This document shows positions 45,756 to 58,455 of a stretch of 64,000 bases of DNA, piece by piece. The stretch lies in assembly GCA_963969395.1 (NCBI GenBank), contig OZ017797.1, forward strand, positions 34,720,001 to 34,784,000. The letters are read 5' to 3'. Each line of letters opens with the position of its first letter. The first letter of the stretch is position 1. The stretch comes from Pseudoscleropodium purum (Eukaryota; Streptophyta; Bryopsida; Hypnales; Brachytheciaceae). A program made the position numbers and the translations under genes. The notes beneath the pieces were generated by a model. The model was not told the origin of the DNA and ran no database searches. It saw nothing but the letters and a program-made list of their open reading frames with translations.

Positions 45756-46259
45756 TATTTTGGGAAGAACCTTGATAGGGAGAATTTAGTGAACAAGTCA
45801 CAATCAAATGCAAAAACCTTACCAAGAAAGCAACACCATGCTAATTATATTCCAAAGCTTGTAGAAAACTCCTACATATACCGATATTGAAGTACAAAAA
45901 TTCTCTAGGAGAGCAACAAATGCAAGAGGCATCATTAGAAAGAAGTTTGGGCCTTGTATTGGGCCATTTCCTTTTTAGTGGATGTCCTAGTATAGCAAAA
46001 ATAATATAATAAATAAAAAATATTATTAATAAAAAATTTGATAAGGCACGCAAGTTGATTTTCATTGACAATTTCTCTATGACTAATATTTGTTGGAATT
46101 TCACATTCTCATGCAATCAAATGGCCCACCTAAGGCTTGAATTTTTTTGTAATGTTTTGATATCTTTGAATGTATGTTGGTTGTCTCAATAAATTCTATT
46201 TTGGTAGCAAAAAGGTGGCCTTCTTTCCATTTGCCAAGTGGTCTATAAAGTATACTAGT

Positions 46260-46963
46260 GGGTCGTTGCAAGAAACACTTGTCCTATTTTTTATCCCCTT
46301 AGTCTTGGACAAGTGGTTTTGGATTATAACTTTTGTGTTGTATGTTTGTTTTTTATGAAATGTGAAGTGAAGGTACATGTAGTAGTTTTAGACATTTACT
46401 AATATTTTTAAATTTTTAAATTTTTTTTTCAATTGCCTCTAATTGGATGTCTACCTTGGCCATTTTAGGATGTTTTAGTACTATTTCCACCTCTAAAATA
46501 CAAATTTGAAAGTCAAAATTGGAATACAAAGATTCATACTAAAGTAATGCAAATCTACAAGAAAAATAGAATTCTTTTTACTTCTACATGTGCTCAAAGT
46601 GAACTACCTAGGTACATGTGTTGTAAACACAATTTTATTTTTCAAAGATAAAAAATTGTTGAAAAAAAGAATCTTTGAGTTAGAAAAATAATTTTATATT
46701 TTGGATTTCTTGAGTTTTTTTTACTATTTTCTAAAAATCAAAGTTGAAAGTATCTATTTTTTGCATATTTTTAGGCCTCTTTTGTTGTGCATGTCTTAGA
46801 GATAAAAAAATTTTAGGCCTGAATTTTCACACGTATATTATTTTTAATGCTTTACAAATTATTCATATTTTATTTTATTAAAAAAAATAATCCCAAAAGT
46901 CACAATACTTCAATACTAAGGTTGTTTAGAGCCAAAAACGGTAGGTGTTTCTTGCAACTACCC
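46260..46963. mobile_element. TIR element family T1, copy 3 (704 bp)
   Basis: Starts GGGTCGTTGCAAGAAACAC and ends GTTTCTTGCAACTACCC. It is flanked by TAGT on both sides (46256-46259 and 46964-46967), the only copy with a clear putative duplication. Internal blocks match copies 1 and 2. Non-coding. Confidence 0.75.
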
Positions 46964-47429
46964 TAGTATATGTATACCCATTGTAAATCCAATTGCAACC
47001 CCATTGCAATTCTATTAGCTATTGTAGTATTCTTTTTATGCATGATTTTTACCATTTGGCTAAAGCCAAAAGCCAATAGTGATTTCTTGTTAAGGTTATT
47101 TTCATTTTTTTCAATCTAAATAACTAAATTATTGTTGTAATTTTAGACCAATGGCCAAATTTTACCTAGGTACTACCTAATTTTGATATGGATGTCACTA
47201 AGTTTCACCCAACTAGGGTATCACATGAATATTGAAGAAATAGCTAGCTACTTCTCTAAAATGATAAAAAAAACAAAAAGCATATTAGACATATTATATG
47301 AATTTTCAAAGTATTGAAAATAGGTGTATTTAGAATCAACCATAGGCTCTCATGAATAGAGTTTATATATTTTAGGAAAGAATACATAGGGGTTACAATT
47401 TAGTGTGGTTACCTTATATAAATTCACAC

Positions 47430-47765
47430 TATGTCCTAGCTCAATAATAGAGTTTGGAAGGATTCTTTCATTTTTCATAATTTTAGTTCTCAGAACATAA
47501 TTACTATGAATTTTTTTAGTTGGAGATTTTGTTCCTCCCACATTGATAATATAGACTTCCCTATTTCTGACTAAGGGTTGGTTGCAAAATCAACTAAGGG
47601 TTGATTACAATATTGAGAGACTTGGAGCCAATTATAATGCGCCGTGCAACTACACTAGGAATTGTACTATAATTAATCATTGCTCATCTCTAGGTAAGTG
47701 AAATTAGACCACCCTATACTACCAAAATGGAAAGGTGATTGGGAAGGAGTTAGCTCCAGGATTTT
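47430..47765 (-). mobile_element. TIR element family T2, copy 3 (truncated)
   Basis: Matches 42260-42575 in the same orientation, including 'gatatagacttccctattt', 'gggttggttgcaaaat', 'aattaatcattgctcatct' and 'agaccaccctatacta'. The end equivalent to 42180-42255 is missing. Confidence 0.65.
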
Positions 47766-48065
47766 TTTCATTTTTTATGAAGTGCCAAAGTGATGATGTA
47801 AGATGTTATAGTAGTGCTTCAAATTTCAACATTCATCTACATATTGGATAGAAAAGATCACATTCATACATATCACATGTCCATAATTTTGTTTTCATCC
47901 ACAATGAGGCGATTTCATCCAAGATCTTTTTGTAATTCAAAGTTTTTTAATGAAAAATTTCAAGATTTGTTGCCATTTTTTAGCCAAATTATTTTTTTCT
48001 GGTGCAATTTGGCACCAGAAAGCCATGAAAAAAAAAACCCCAAAAAAGCCTTGGTTGGCTTCCAT
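47765..48065 (+). repeat. Dispersed repeat, partner of 14880-15180
   Basis: Inverse copy of 14880-15180, directly joined to the T2 remnant on its left. Non-coding. Confidence 0.7.
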
Positions 48066-51000
48066 AAGTACCCACTAGCCACCACCTCACAGCTTTTCAA
48101 AATACACTGAATACCCTAGTTAGTTTAAGGAAAATGGATTGACATGGAAGAGTAAACAGGACGCTAAACCTGTTGCACGAAGTGGGCCCTGCATGGTGAA
48201 TTTACCATGGGGAAAATGCAGTAATTTTTTATTTGCCCCGGTGGACATGATAAAATTTGCAAATTTTGAATTCATACTTGCTTCATTTTGAATTATATAT
48301 ATTTTAACTTCATTTTTCATAATCAAAATGATTGAATTTACAAAAAAAATTTAAAAAAATTCTTATTAAATTTATAGTAATTTTGAAAATGATTAAAATA
48401 TCATGAAGTTTTTAGAAAAAATGGAGATGATAGCAATAAGTATCATGGTGTTATTGGTTTATTCCTTGAGCTCATTCTCAGAGAAAAATTCAATAGAATA
48501 GTTCAAAAAAGTTGTATATTTTAAGCTTTCAAATGTAACTTTTCAAATGTCACAAAAATTACAATTTTAATAATTCTAAAAAAATTGAAATACAATAAAA
48601 AGTAGATTATTGGAGCTCCATTTCCTTAGTGAAGTTTGAAGACAAATAAAACCAAGAATTATATAAAATTCAAGTTTGACATTTTATCATGTCTTTAGAG
48701 CTTAATTTGTCTTCTTTAGGGTTTAATTCAGTCCCTACAACGTGTGAGAGTCAAGGGATTTCTATTTTTTTGTATAATTTCAAGGGGGCTCATATGATGG
48801 GAGAAAATATTTTTTCATCCCGTTTTTTTTAAAAAGTTGTTTGAAATCATTTTCAACAAATGGTGTTGAAATGTCCCTCCTTGTGATATTTTTGACTTTT
48901 GATAGATATATTGTATGCTGGTTCAAGGGTAGAATTGTGTACTTTGTAAGAAATCTAATTTTCAACAAGACTGATTTCATATTAGAAGATTTTCAGTTGC
49001 ATTGGAGGGTTGCAAGTGTCTTGAGGTTTTTAGACCTTGCGAACTCATTGGACCTACTCCCTAACATGGCATAACAACTACCACGTCATTAAAAAAACTA
49101 ATTTTTTTCAACTTTTTTTTTCATTTTCAAATTTATTTCAAACATTAATAAAAAAAAATCTGACCATGGTTGTTCCCTAGTTGTTTAGGGAATAGCAATG
49201 GAAACAACCTTGAAACAACCCTCCCAGCCCTCCAAAAATCCTCTCATGATTGCTTCCTCAATTTAATTATCAATGTTCATGTAAATTAGTTGTTGAGATT
49301 AAGAAAGAATGATCTCTCTTCTAAAGCTATTTTGTGATGTTAATTCTTTTCTACTCTAGCTTTCCAATGCAAGTCTAGGCCTAAATTGATTTCAATATGA
49401 ATATGTGCTGTAGTTAAAAAATTTCATAAGCTTTCAATTACATGCACCCTCCAAAATAGGGATCCAAGGACTGAGTGCTAACTAGTGAAACATATATGAA
49501 TGTTGAACCTAAATTCTTGATACACTTGAATACCACATCTAGTCTTGAATTCTAAGAGAATTGCCTTATAAGCACGTGAAATTGACACTCTTCCATGTCC
49601 TTTTGCATTCGTAGCATATTCGCCTCTTTCTCTTTGCCGTAGAGTAATTCACAAGTTTACTTCAACTCTCAAGGGAATGCTATCACCATCCTTGTTTGTA
49701 AGATGATACTCTAGATATTATTCTCCATTGTTCATCAAAAGCAATGTGTGTCTATTAGGTGGCTTCTATTATGTAATTACTAGAACCTTAAATTCATTAC
49801 TACAACAAATTTACCAATTAAGTCAATAATACAAAACAAACTAAAAACTCATTTAGTGTCCCAAGTTGCATCATCAATCCAATGTTCACAAAATTGAAAA
49901 TTTCTATAACCGCCCATTGAAAATTGTGAAATTTCATTGTTCTTTTGATGTTTGAAAAGAAATGCAAGCTTGAAAAAGAAGAAGAAATGTGCACAATCCA
50001 TACATTTGCTATTGGATCCCATTCCAAACATTGAGACAAATGTCCATAATCTATCGCATACCACACATTGAGAAAATTGTTGAAGTTGCTAAATCCTTGT
50101 TGCTAAATCTCTTGTACTCATGTGTTTCAATACCTTGCGCCAAAATTGGTTAGCCACATAAGTCGTGCACCCATATGCCATAGACTAATACTAGCAATGC
50201 ACATGATTTGAGAAGCCCACGTAGCATAATTTTGACTAGTTCATCCCATTGAACTTGTTGGATCCATTGAGCTCATTAGGCCTTTCTGGGTCTTTATAAA
50301 CTCATGGTTAGTCAATGGGCCCAATTTTTTGGTAATGATAGAATCAAATCATTTGGGGGGAATTTCCATTATAAGGATACATGTAAAAAGTTGCATCAAT
50401 GACAAAAGGTTTACACCATTCTCCAAAACCAACAATGTTGACCATTTTTCTATGCTCCAACCTCTATGTAAAAGTTGTCATTGGCAAAGTCTAATCTTGG
50501 AAACAAAAGACAAATCAATGGGTGGTCAATGGTAGCATGGTGAGATGTATATTAAGTCTTAGATTTGCATTTGTTTTTAAAGGTTTGAAATTTTCACCTA
50601 TCAAAAATTGAAATTACTATTTTTTTATTGGCTTTTTGAGGCACATATTTATTAATGCATTTAATATGAAAATTCAAAATTTTCAACATTACAAATTATT
50701 AACAACTAGGAAAACCTTACTCTTTGAACTATCAATGACACCCATGAAGATTGAAATCTTTAGGGCCCCATTTTTACTTGAAAGACCTTGGTGGTGGAAA
50801 TTTGACCTTCACGTAGATGTGGAAATCTAAAATGACTACTTAACTGTATCGGCCTTACAAATGGTGTATGTAAACATTCCGTCTTTGATGCACTTTTGCA
50901 CTTGTACTCTCATCATTAGGGCAATATAAACCAACATCTCCATAATCAAGCAAAACGTGATGTCCATGACTCCATGGCATATGCTATTACAAAGAGTCTG

Positions 51001-51650
51001 CTTGACGATCCACTTAAATGTTGCATGATAACATTTTAATGGTACAAGAGTCCATCATCAATGGCAACAAATTGTCCAATAGGACCTTGGCACAAAGAAA
51101 CAACTACCAAGTGTGTAGTATCAACAAGCTATAGATGGTGTATAGTCCTTAGGGGTTGTTTGGGTCAATTTGGAAAAGGATACAATTGGCACTATTGAAG
51201 TTGATAAACTACATGCTTAGACTTAGGAGCACGTGGCACACAGCCAAAAATTTGAATACCAATGCTACTCATAGTGTGCCTTGCCTTTGTAGTTTGGTCT
51301 TGTAGAGAACCTAGAATGTAATATCCTGATATTATGAAGTAAGCCACCTACCTCTCTACATTAAATCTTTCTAATCTTTCCTTAGAAAGAAGTAGGTTCT
51401 TACACTAGCACAACAAACCATCATCAATAGAGGGCACTAGTTGGTTAGCTTCTTTGCTTATCACCAAGGCCAACAAGCTATGAAAGACTGTATTGTAGTC
51501 ATAATTTTTGTTTGCCTTTGGAGGAATGTTGAGAGAATTTGGAAGAGGTGTGATTCTAGAGAGACTTTGGACCACTTTGGATTAGATTGCCCATTGTCTT
51601 CTTCCTCAATAAGTCCAAAGTTTGGTTGGACTAGTTAAAAGGTAGCACAT
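48066..51650. other. Intergenic, no gene seen
   Basis: AT-rich. Short ATG frames exist (for example 50636-50830 and 51441-51638) without recognised domains. Confidence 0.45.
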
Positions 51651-51699
51651 ACTATTGGATGGAATTAGGGGTCATTATTTTATGTATTCTAAAATTGTA

Positions 51700-52440
51700 G
51701 CACCTTATATTTTGGTATGTAATGTCCTAGAGGATGACTAGGCTAAAAAGAAAATAAAGTTGCAAGAAGTTGACATAGACATTGTGTATGCTAAGAAGGT
51801 ATTCATCTACTGGACTTCATAGATAGACAATCATGTGGTTGTACATTTGACCCTAGACCTTATAGTCTATGAAGAAAACGTTTAAGATCAAAGGCAATGG
51901 AAACATACTCATTTTGAATGTCTTGTTATATTTGTAATCCTTAGTCTTGTACAAGTATTGCATGAATTGGAAACACACTTAACGTGCACAATGTTCTAGA
52001 TTAGTCCAAAATTGTTCTTAGGCCAATCATGTAGATGTTGGATTGATTGGCAATGAAAGTAGAGAATTTAACAAAGAACTCCATGGGCAAGTACATAGAT
52101 CCCAACATCAACGAGATGAAAGACCTCAATGGAATATTTCAAAAGATCTACAAGGAGGATGTTGTGGATCTCCCAATTATACTATTGACAAGGCCAAGCA
52201 AGAGGTGCAAATTCTTGGTGAGTATGACTTTCATTTCCTTGTAGAGCTTGAAGAACAAGAGCAAATTAAGTTTATTTTTTTAAGGACTTCTAGCTTGTTA
52301 TATGAGTTCGTAGTGAAGATGATGAGATATGTTTGGTGGATCCTTTTGAAGTTGGATTTGATGATATGGTAGTTGATCACCATCTAGGGGTCATTTGGAG
52401 GCATGATGTACATTGTGTCATTCCACAATGGTTCAAGTAA
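51700..52440 (+). other. Decayed coding-like segment, unassigned
   Basis: Interrupted protein-like stretches follow each other in changing frames: NEMKDLNGIFQKIYKEDVVD near 52100-52165, then PIILLTRPSKRCKFL, and later RSEDDEICLVDPFE with DDMVVDHHLGVIWRHDVHC near 52310-52425. This order of stretches suggests a degraded gene or transposon ORF, ended on the right by the CACTA-like element. I do not recognise the family. Confidence 0.3.
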
Positions 52441-53211
52441 CACTATAAGAAAAACATGTCCGGCACAACCGACTACTATGCAACTAGTTTCCTATACAAC
52501 TATTATGCAACTAGTTTCCTCTCTATTAGCACCAAATCTAATGTAATAGTTTTAAGTTGTTGTTTTACAACATTCATACATTTTTTTAGTTGCAAACTAG
52601 TCATTCTATAGTTGCAAGAAACAACTAAGAAACAACCAATGTCCTCTACAAGTATCATGCAACTATAAAATGACCATAGTTGTTTCCTAGTTGCTTTCTA
52701 GTTGCTTTCAAAGTTCATTCCCATTTGCCTTATATCAATTGTCCCATATCAATTGTAAAGAGTACCATTAGATTGGACCTATAAGACTTATAAGTTGTAG
52801 ACTTATACAAAGAATTTTTTTGGTACTATTTGTTGATTTCAACAATTTGTAGAAATAATAATTAAAATTCAAGAAATTTTAAAATCTAGGAAAGGTAGAT
52901 TTGGAATTCAAAAATCTAAAAAAAAGGTAGTTCTAAAATCCTAAAATTTAGAAAGAAGGTAGATATAAAATTTTAAAATCTATAAATCATTGAGATTAAT
53001 ATTTTAAAATCTACAAATGTTCAAGTTGCAAACGTCAATGAAGTTCTTCACATGCACTCCTATGACCAAAAACCTTGCAACTAGACTACAACTAATGCAA
53101 CTTGTCTATTGCAACTACGGTCTCTACATTGTCATCTAATTGCAAACATACTATGCAACTACAAAACGAGTTGCACATTGTAGTTGCGAAAACCCTCATT
53201 TTCTTTTAGTG
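52441..53211. mobile_element. CACTA-like non-autonomous element (771 bp)
   Basis: Starts CACTATAAGAAAAACATG and ends CTCATTTTCTTTTAGTG. The inverted repeats agree over CACTA(T/A)AAGAAAA. Flanking triplets taa and caa agree at 2 of 3. The interior is rich in 'gcaact' and 'agttgc' motifs on both strands, as in subterminal repeats of CACTA elements. No transposase ORF. Confidence 0.7.
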
Positions 53212-54422
53212 CAAGTACAATTGAAAGCGAGACATGAAGTGCATGTGTGAGGGGGTATTCAATGTCTTCTAGCAATAATTTATAAATAAATTTGAACCTA
53301 ACATAACTCTTCAACTCTCATAGGTCAAAATTTAATTTTATTAAAAAGAACACAATTGTGAATGAAGAGACACATAAATTATTTGAAACAACTTACAATC
53401 ATGACTCCACTTTATATGACTTTAATTAATAGCTAGTTATATAGTCTCATAATTCCATAGCAAGTAGTGGCTTCATTTCATCCATTTAGTGTTTGGCCTC
53501 ATATATAATTCAATCATTAAGTCGTGGCTTCATTTCATCATTTTAGTTGTTTGGCCTCATGATTCCATAGCCAAGTTATGTGTATTTTTTTCTTCATACC
53601 TAGTGAATCCTATATTTGCCAATACAAAATATATATCACCAAATATCGGCTAATCTAGTTTTGATCTAAAGGCTTGCCATTAGAATTTAATTTATAAAAT
53701 TATAAAATAAATTTTTTTAAAAGGACGAGAATTTTTTTCATTTTTTTGGAAATTAAAAATTAAAAAAAACTTAAAATCAAAGAAAATAATTTTAAACTAT
53801 AAGACTAAGATTTATGAGAACCTCATATGACAAAATCTTTTTGAAAAAAGCCTAAATTTGATAAAACTATGATATTTTAGGACTTTTGCAAACAAATTTG
53901 AAAACTTAAATATATTTAAATAAAACATTTATAAACTATAAAATTAAATTATTAAGCTTCAAATTTCAAAAAAAATTCAATGCTTTAAATTTTATAATTT
54001 ACATAAAAGAAATTAGTTTTGTATAAATCATAATTTTCTAAACTAGTTTTGTAGATTTTGGTAAACAAATTTTGTTAACAACTTTATCTAATTTATAATT
54101 TATGAGCTGAACTTTACAAAATTTCAAAACCTTCAATTAATCATCATTAGTAGAGTAGATGGTTATAGTTAATATTTATAATTTATAATTATATTGTTTT
54201 AAATTAAATCGATCTATCAATCATTAGATTGTTAAATTATCTTTCATCTAGTTTACACTTATGAATTTGTATGCAACATTTTCTACTTTTTGTATTTGAA
54301 TCTTTAATCAATTTACATTTGAGCTATTTCTTGTGTATTTGTTCAAAATAATTTGAATGTTTATTGTTTCTCCATTGTAGTCAATTTCAATTTTATTTGT
54401 ACTTAAGTAAAGTACTTTATTG
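53212..54422. other. No gene seen; downstream of the 54423 ORF
   Basis: Very AT-rich, with a partial tandem motif 'gtggcttcatttcat' at 53468 and 53525. Confidence 0.5.
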
Positions 54423-55577
54423 TTAACGTTCAATACTCTTCCAATATGGTAAAAACATTATTTCTAGAAAACTAATGCGACTAGTTTTTTTCATCAAATC
54501 TCTACTTAGCTCTAATACTTCTCTTTCTAGAATTCTATTCTTTTCATGCACTTCTTCATTGATTTTGTTCAATGATTCTACAATGTGATTATAATTATTG
54601 TGTATCTTTTTCAATTCTTGATGAAGGGTTTGATTTTCAAGCTTAAGAGCATTATTTTTATCTTTGATGGATGGCTTTGCTACAAAATCATCATTTGCAT
54701 CATGTTGTTGATTTGAAGTTGCATATGTTGAAGGATATACAATTAATTTGTTGTTCAAAAAAGTTGGAGACTTCATGTGAGAAGAATAATACAAAGTTGA
54801 AGGTGATTTGTTATTATTCTTTTCCATGGAACCAAATCTTTTGTGAGGAAGTCGAAGTTCTTCTTTCCCTCTTTGTGAACCAAATCTTTCGTAAAGAGGT
54901 CGATTTTCATCCTCTTCTTCCTCTATTGGTGAACCCAATCTTATCAGTTGAAGTTCTTCCTCCTTATCTAATGGTGCACAAATTTTTTTATCATGAAGTT
55001 GAAGTTCACCCTCCTCCTTCTCTATTAGTGAACCAATTCTTTTATAAGAAACTTGAAGTTCCTTATTGACTTCTATAATTGGTTTTTTTGTGTAAGAAAG
55101 TTCTTCTTGGATTAAAGCTACTTTATTGTTTTCAAAAGTTTCAACATTTGTATTTTCATTTGATTGATCTATTTTATATTTGTGTTGTTTGTTGGTAAGG
55201 TTCCAATCCACCTTTAGATTCAAAAATACCTTTGCATATACCATTGCTGCCAACCAATATGGAATCATATAAGTTTTACCTTTCATAGCTATGTTGTCTT
55301 TGAATAATGTTTCACACATCTCCATCAATTCCATCTTATATGCTTCGTGTGTACACAATTGTAGTGGTGCTCTATAGTCCAATATTAATTGATTTTGTTG
55401 TGTTTTGGGCCAATGTCGAATTATATGACCCCAAGTTATCCATTTTTTGCAAGTTCTTTCATTCCAAGGTTGTGGAGCATTTTTCCAACCCAATAATGCT
55501 ATCTTTGTTTTCTTTAGCTCAAGCCTATTACTAAATTGGCAAAACTTCAAATTTGTATCCATTGTTGATGATTTCAT
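54423..55577 (-). CDS. Hypothetical protein with acidic repeats and C-terminal coiled coil (about 384 aa)
   Basis: The longest open frame in the window. The likely start is the ATG at 55577, with another at 55562; the frame is open further up to 55640 but only from TTG. Numbering from 55640, residues 45-145 form a Trp/Tyr-rich, probably folded part (KWITWGHIIRHWP, YMIPYWLAAMVYAKV). Residues 194-275 hold five imperfect repeats of about 17 residues of the type ELxL-x2-KR-I/F-GS-x4-KEE. Residues 322-380 form a Leu/Asn-rich coiled coil. No signal peptide, membrane segment or catalytic motif is visible. Codon use is AT-rich like the flanks. An uninterrupted frame this long in DNA that is otherwise full of stops implies recent coding function, either a host gene or an ORF of an unrecognised transposon. 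No terminal repeats were found around it. Confidence 0.6.
   Translation of the reverse strand: MKSSTMDTNLKFCQFSNRLELKKTKIALLGWKNAPQPWNERTCKKWITWGHIIRHWPKTQQNQLILDYRAPLQLCTHEAYKMELMEMCETLFKDNIAMKGKTYMIPYWLAAMVYAKVFLNLKVDWNLTNKQHKYKIDQSNENTNVETFENNKVALIQEELSYTKKPIIEVNKELQVSYKRIGSLIEKEEGELQLHDKKICAPLDKEEELQLIRLGSPIEEEEDENRPLYERFGSQRGKEELRLPHKRFGSMEKNNNKSPSTLYYSSHMKSPTFLNNKLIVYPSTYATSNQQHDANDDFVAKPSIKDKNNALKLENQTLHQELKKIHNNYNHIVESLNKINEEVHEKNRILEREVLELSRDLMKKTSRISFLEIMFLPYWKSIER
54816..55061 (-). repeat. In-frame imperfect tandem repeat within the 54423 ORF
   Basis: Five units of about 45-51 bp encode ELQVSYKRIGSLIEKEE, ELQLHDKKICAPLDKEE, ELQLIRLGSPIEEEE, RPLYERFGSQRGKEE and LRLPHKRFGSMEKN. All length differences between units are multiples of three. 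Confidence 0.75.
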
Positions 55578-55640
55578 GTTAATATTATTATAAAAGAATG
55601 ATAAAACTTTGTCACTATTTAAAATGATTTTTATAATCAA

Positions 55641-57429
55641 TAATAAACTATTTGAATATTATATAAAAATTAATAGTATTCTTCTTTTAATTTTATTTTC
55701 TAAGCTTTTCTATAATAAAGTGCAAGGAATTTTATATGATTTTGTCCAAGGTCAATATATAATTTAAATAGAACAAGACTAAGATATATCATTTCATCAC
55801 GTCTCTCTATATATATATTTAAAATTTTCTATAAGTTTTACTTAAAATAAAAATTGTATTCAACATTGTAATGTTTTTGTAAAGATCCAATATCTTGGAT
55901 CTATTAGATTTTACTTTATTTAAATGAATATTGTATGTGTTTTTACTATGTGTTCATTTTATATTATTTTTAAATTACTCAACATTAGATTAATTTTTAG
56001 TTGAGGGTTTAATTCCTAAAGGACCATTAGCCCTTCAAGAAATAAAATGGATTTCAAGTAGATTACTATAACATCATTTTTTAGTGAAACTTTTTAAAAC
56101 TTTTTTATAAGATAGAAAAAATAATTAGCTTGTTGGAAATATAATTTTTATTTACATCAATGCATGGAAGCAAAAGTTATGCCATCCTAGATATGATTTT
56201 CACTTGCTAAGCATAAAATAAAATCTACAAAACTTTTAAGTAAATTAAATTTTTTTCCCTCATAGATCAAATTTTTATCTAGATGTGAATCTTTAATTCA
56301 TTCCATTTGTATTAGTGATGTGAAAATTATGAACAATCTTGTTTTTTGGGCAATCTTAATATCTTCTTTAAAAAAATAACTTATAGGATTCATTTCTAAA
56401 TGCAATTTTCACAATTTTTCCCAAAAAAAATGTTTTATGTGGTTAAATTTGTTTGCTAGAGAAATCTCACCATTGGCATTATTGTGATTCTAAATTCCAT
56501 CTAAGAACTATTAATAATTTGTTTTTTCTCTCAATCTTGAACCTTCTTCTATTTAACAATTTCTTAAAGAATGAAAATCAAGCAAGGGGGTTTTCATAAT
56601 TTTTTTTCTAGACTTCCAACTCAATTTTTCAACACAATTTGTTTTAATTTAAAGACCATAGTGCAAAGTTTTTCCAATTTGTATAGTCAAACTTCATGAA
56701 ATTTTTACGACATGATTTTAAAAAATAAAGTACAATATCCTACAATTAGATTAAGAAAAAAGAAATTTTTTTGTTTTTTTTCGTTGAATGCAACAAAAAA
56801 GGTAGTTTTGAATGATTTTTTAATCAAAAAACAGGCATTGATCATGTAGGAATTAAAGATAATTGAAGGCTCAAAGTTAATTAATTTCCTAAAGACAAAG
56901 CGGTAGTCCAAATTTTCAAAATTATGAAAATGTTTTGTAAAATCAACCTTAGAAGAATAATTTTATAATAGTTTTTAACACAGATTGTAAACAATGATCC
57001 ATATATTATATTTGTATGGTAAATTCTACTATTGCTCTTATTAATAATTCCTAGTAAAACTGAATTTACCAAAAAAAATGGATTTTAGATTGAATTTTTA
57101 TAAATTTCATGAGATTTTGAATTCTTTTAAAAACTGAAAATGAAAAATTCTAATGATGGTGATTTTAAAATCTAAAAAACTTACTTCATTCTTGTAACTA
57201 AATTTTATAGGCTATTACGAACCAATCAAATGACTTGTTTCCATTGAACTAAAAAATCCATTAAAATAGTTTTAAAGATTGACTATACATTCAATTGTAA
57301 CTTTGTTAATGAATTCATATACGATCCCACAAGAATTTAGATGAATAAAAAAACAAGAGTTTATTTTCTTAGAACGTATTTGCAATTCACTTTTTGCTTA
57401 AATTTAAGTGCCTAGTGTTTAATCTATAA
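55641..57429. other. No gene seen; upstream of the 54423 ORF
   Basis: Extremely AT-rich sequence without recognised coding domains. Confidence 0.5.
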
Positions 57430-58000
57430 AGTCCCAAGACCATTCTTCTGCCAAAAATCATTAAAATTGCGACTTTTGCTACATGCACCCAAAAAATAAG
57501 AAAGAATACTTTGAAAAAAATTAACCATAGGATCTTGTACTACTTTTTTTCACATCAAGTGGTAAGAATTTCTTGATTTTTGACTGTATAAATTGAAAGA
57601 TATTAGCATTCAAAGTAAAAAAAAATATATTTTTCAATTTATGCTCTAATTGCCCACAAAATAAGAAACTCTATAACTTTCACATCACTAATCCAAATGA
57701 AATGAATCAAAGTTTTCCATTTAAACAAAGACATAATCTATAAGGAGAAATGATTAAATTTTTTATTAAAATTTATTATAGATTTTTTTTGTTGCCCAAT
57801 CTCCCTTGTTTTGAAGTTATTGTGGCACAACTTTTGCTCCTAGGCACTGATTAAAATTAAATTAAATTTCTAGAAAGTTAATAAGATTTTCTACCTTATG
57901 AAAAAGCTTCACCAAAAATTGAGCTTATAAAAACATGCTTGAAATCCATTTTGTCCCTCATAGGGACAATAGGACTTTAGAGGCTAAGGGATTAAGATCT
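57430..58000 (+). repeat. Repeat R1, diverged copy
   Basis: Blocks 'ccataggatcttgtacta', 'ttgttgcccaatctccc', 'ttttgaagttattgtggc' and 'cctcatagggacaataggac' match other R1 copies, especially the one at 770-1290. Non-coding. Confidence 0.6.
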
Positions 58001-58455
58001 CAAAATTACTCAGTTCCTAATGATCCTACTATCCACTAAAAACAAGTTGCCCCTTAGTTTGCATTAGTTGTCCCTCCTTCTCTCAAAAAATTTATAGATT
58101 GTTGAATTTTTTTAAATGCTTACCTTCAAAATTGCCGTTGATTTTTCAAAAAATCTCAAGCCATTGATCTTGTGAGATTTTATCTGAGCCATCCAAATAT
58201 GAAATACGAAATGAATACCGGATATGGATACAATACTGCATACAAATATGTACTGAATACCAAATATGAATATCGGATAAGGATACAATACCGAATATGA
58301 ATACGAGATGAATTGTCCCATATTGATTGTCAAATAAGTTGGTTTCTAAAAATTACAAGAGGGGGGGAAAGGGGGGAGGTGAATGAAAATTTTCAAATCC
58401 TAAATTTAAAATCACAGTGTATAATGATACAAAGTTGCATTATACATTGTCAAGT

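Noticed and set aside
54671..55069. 132-codon plus-strand ORF
   Set aside because: Antisense shadow of the repeat region of the 54423-55577 ORF.
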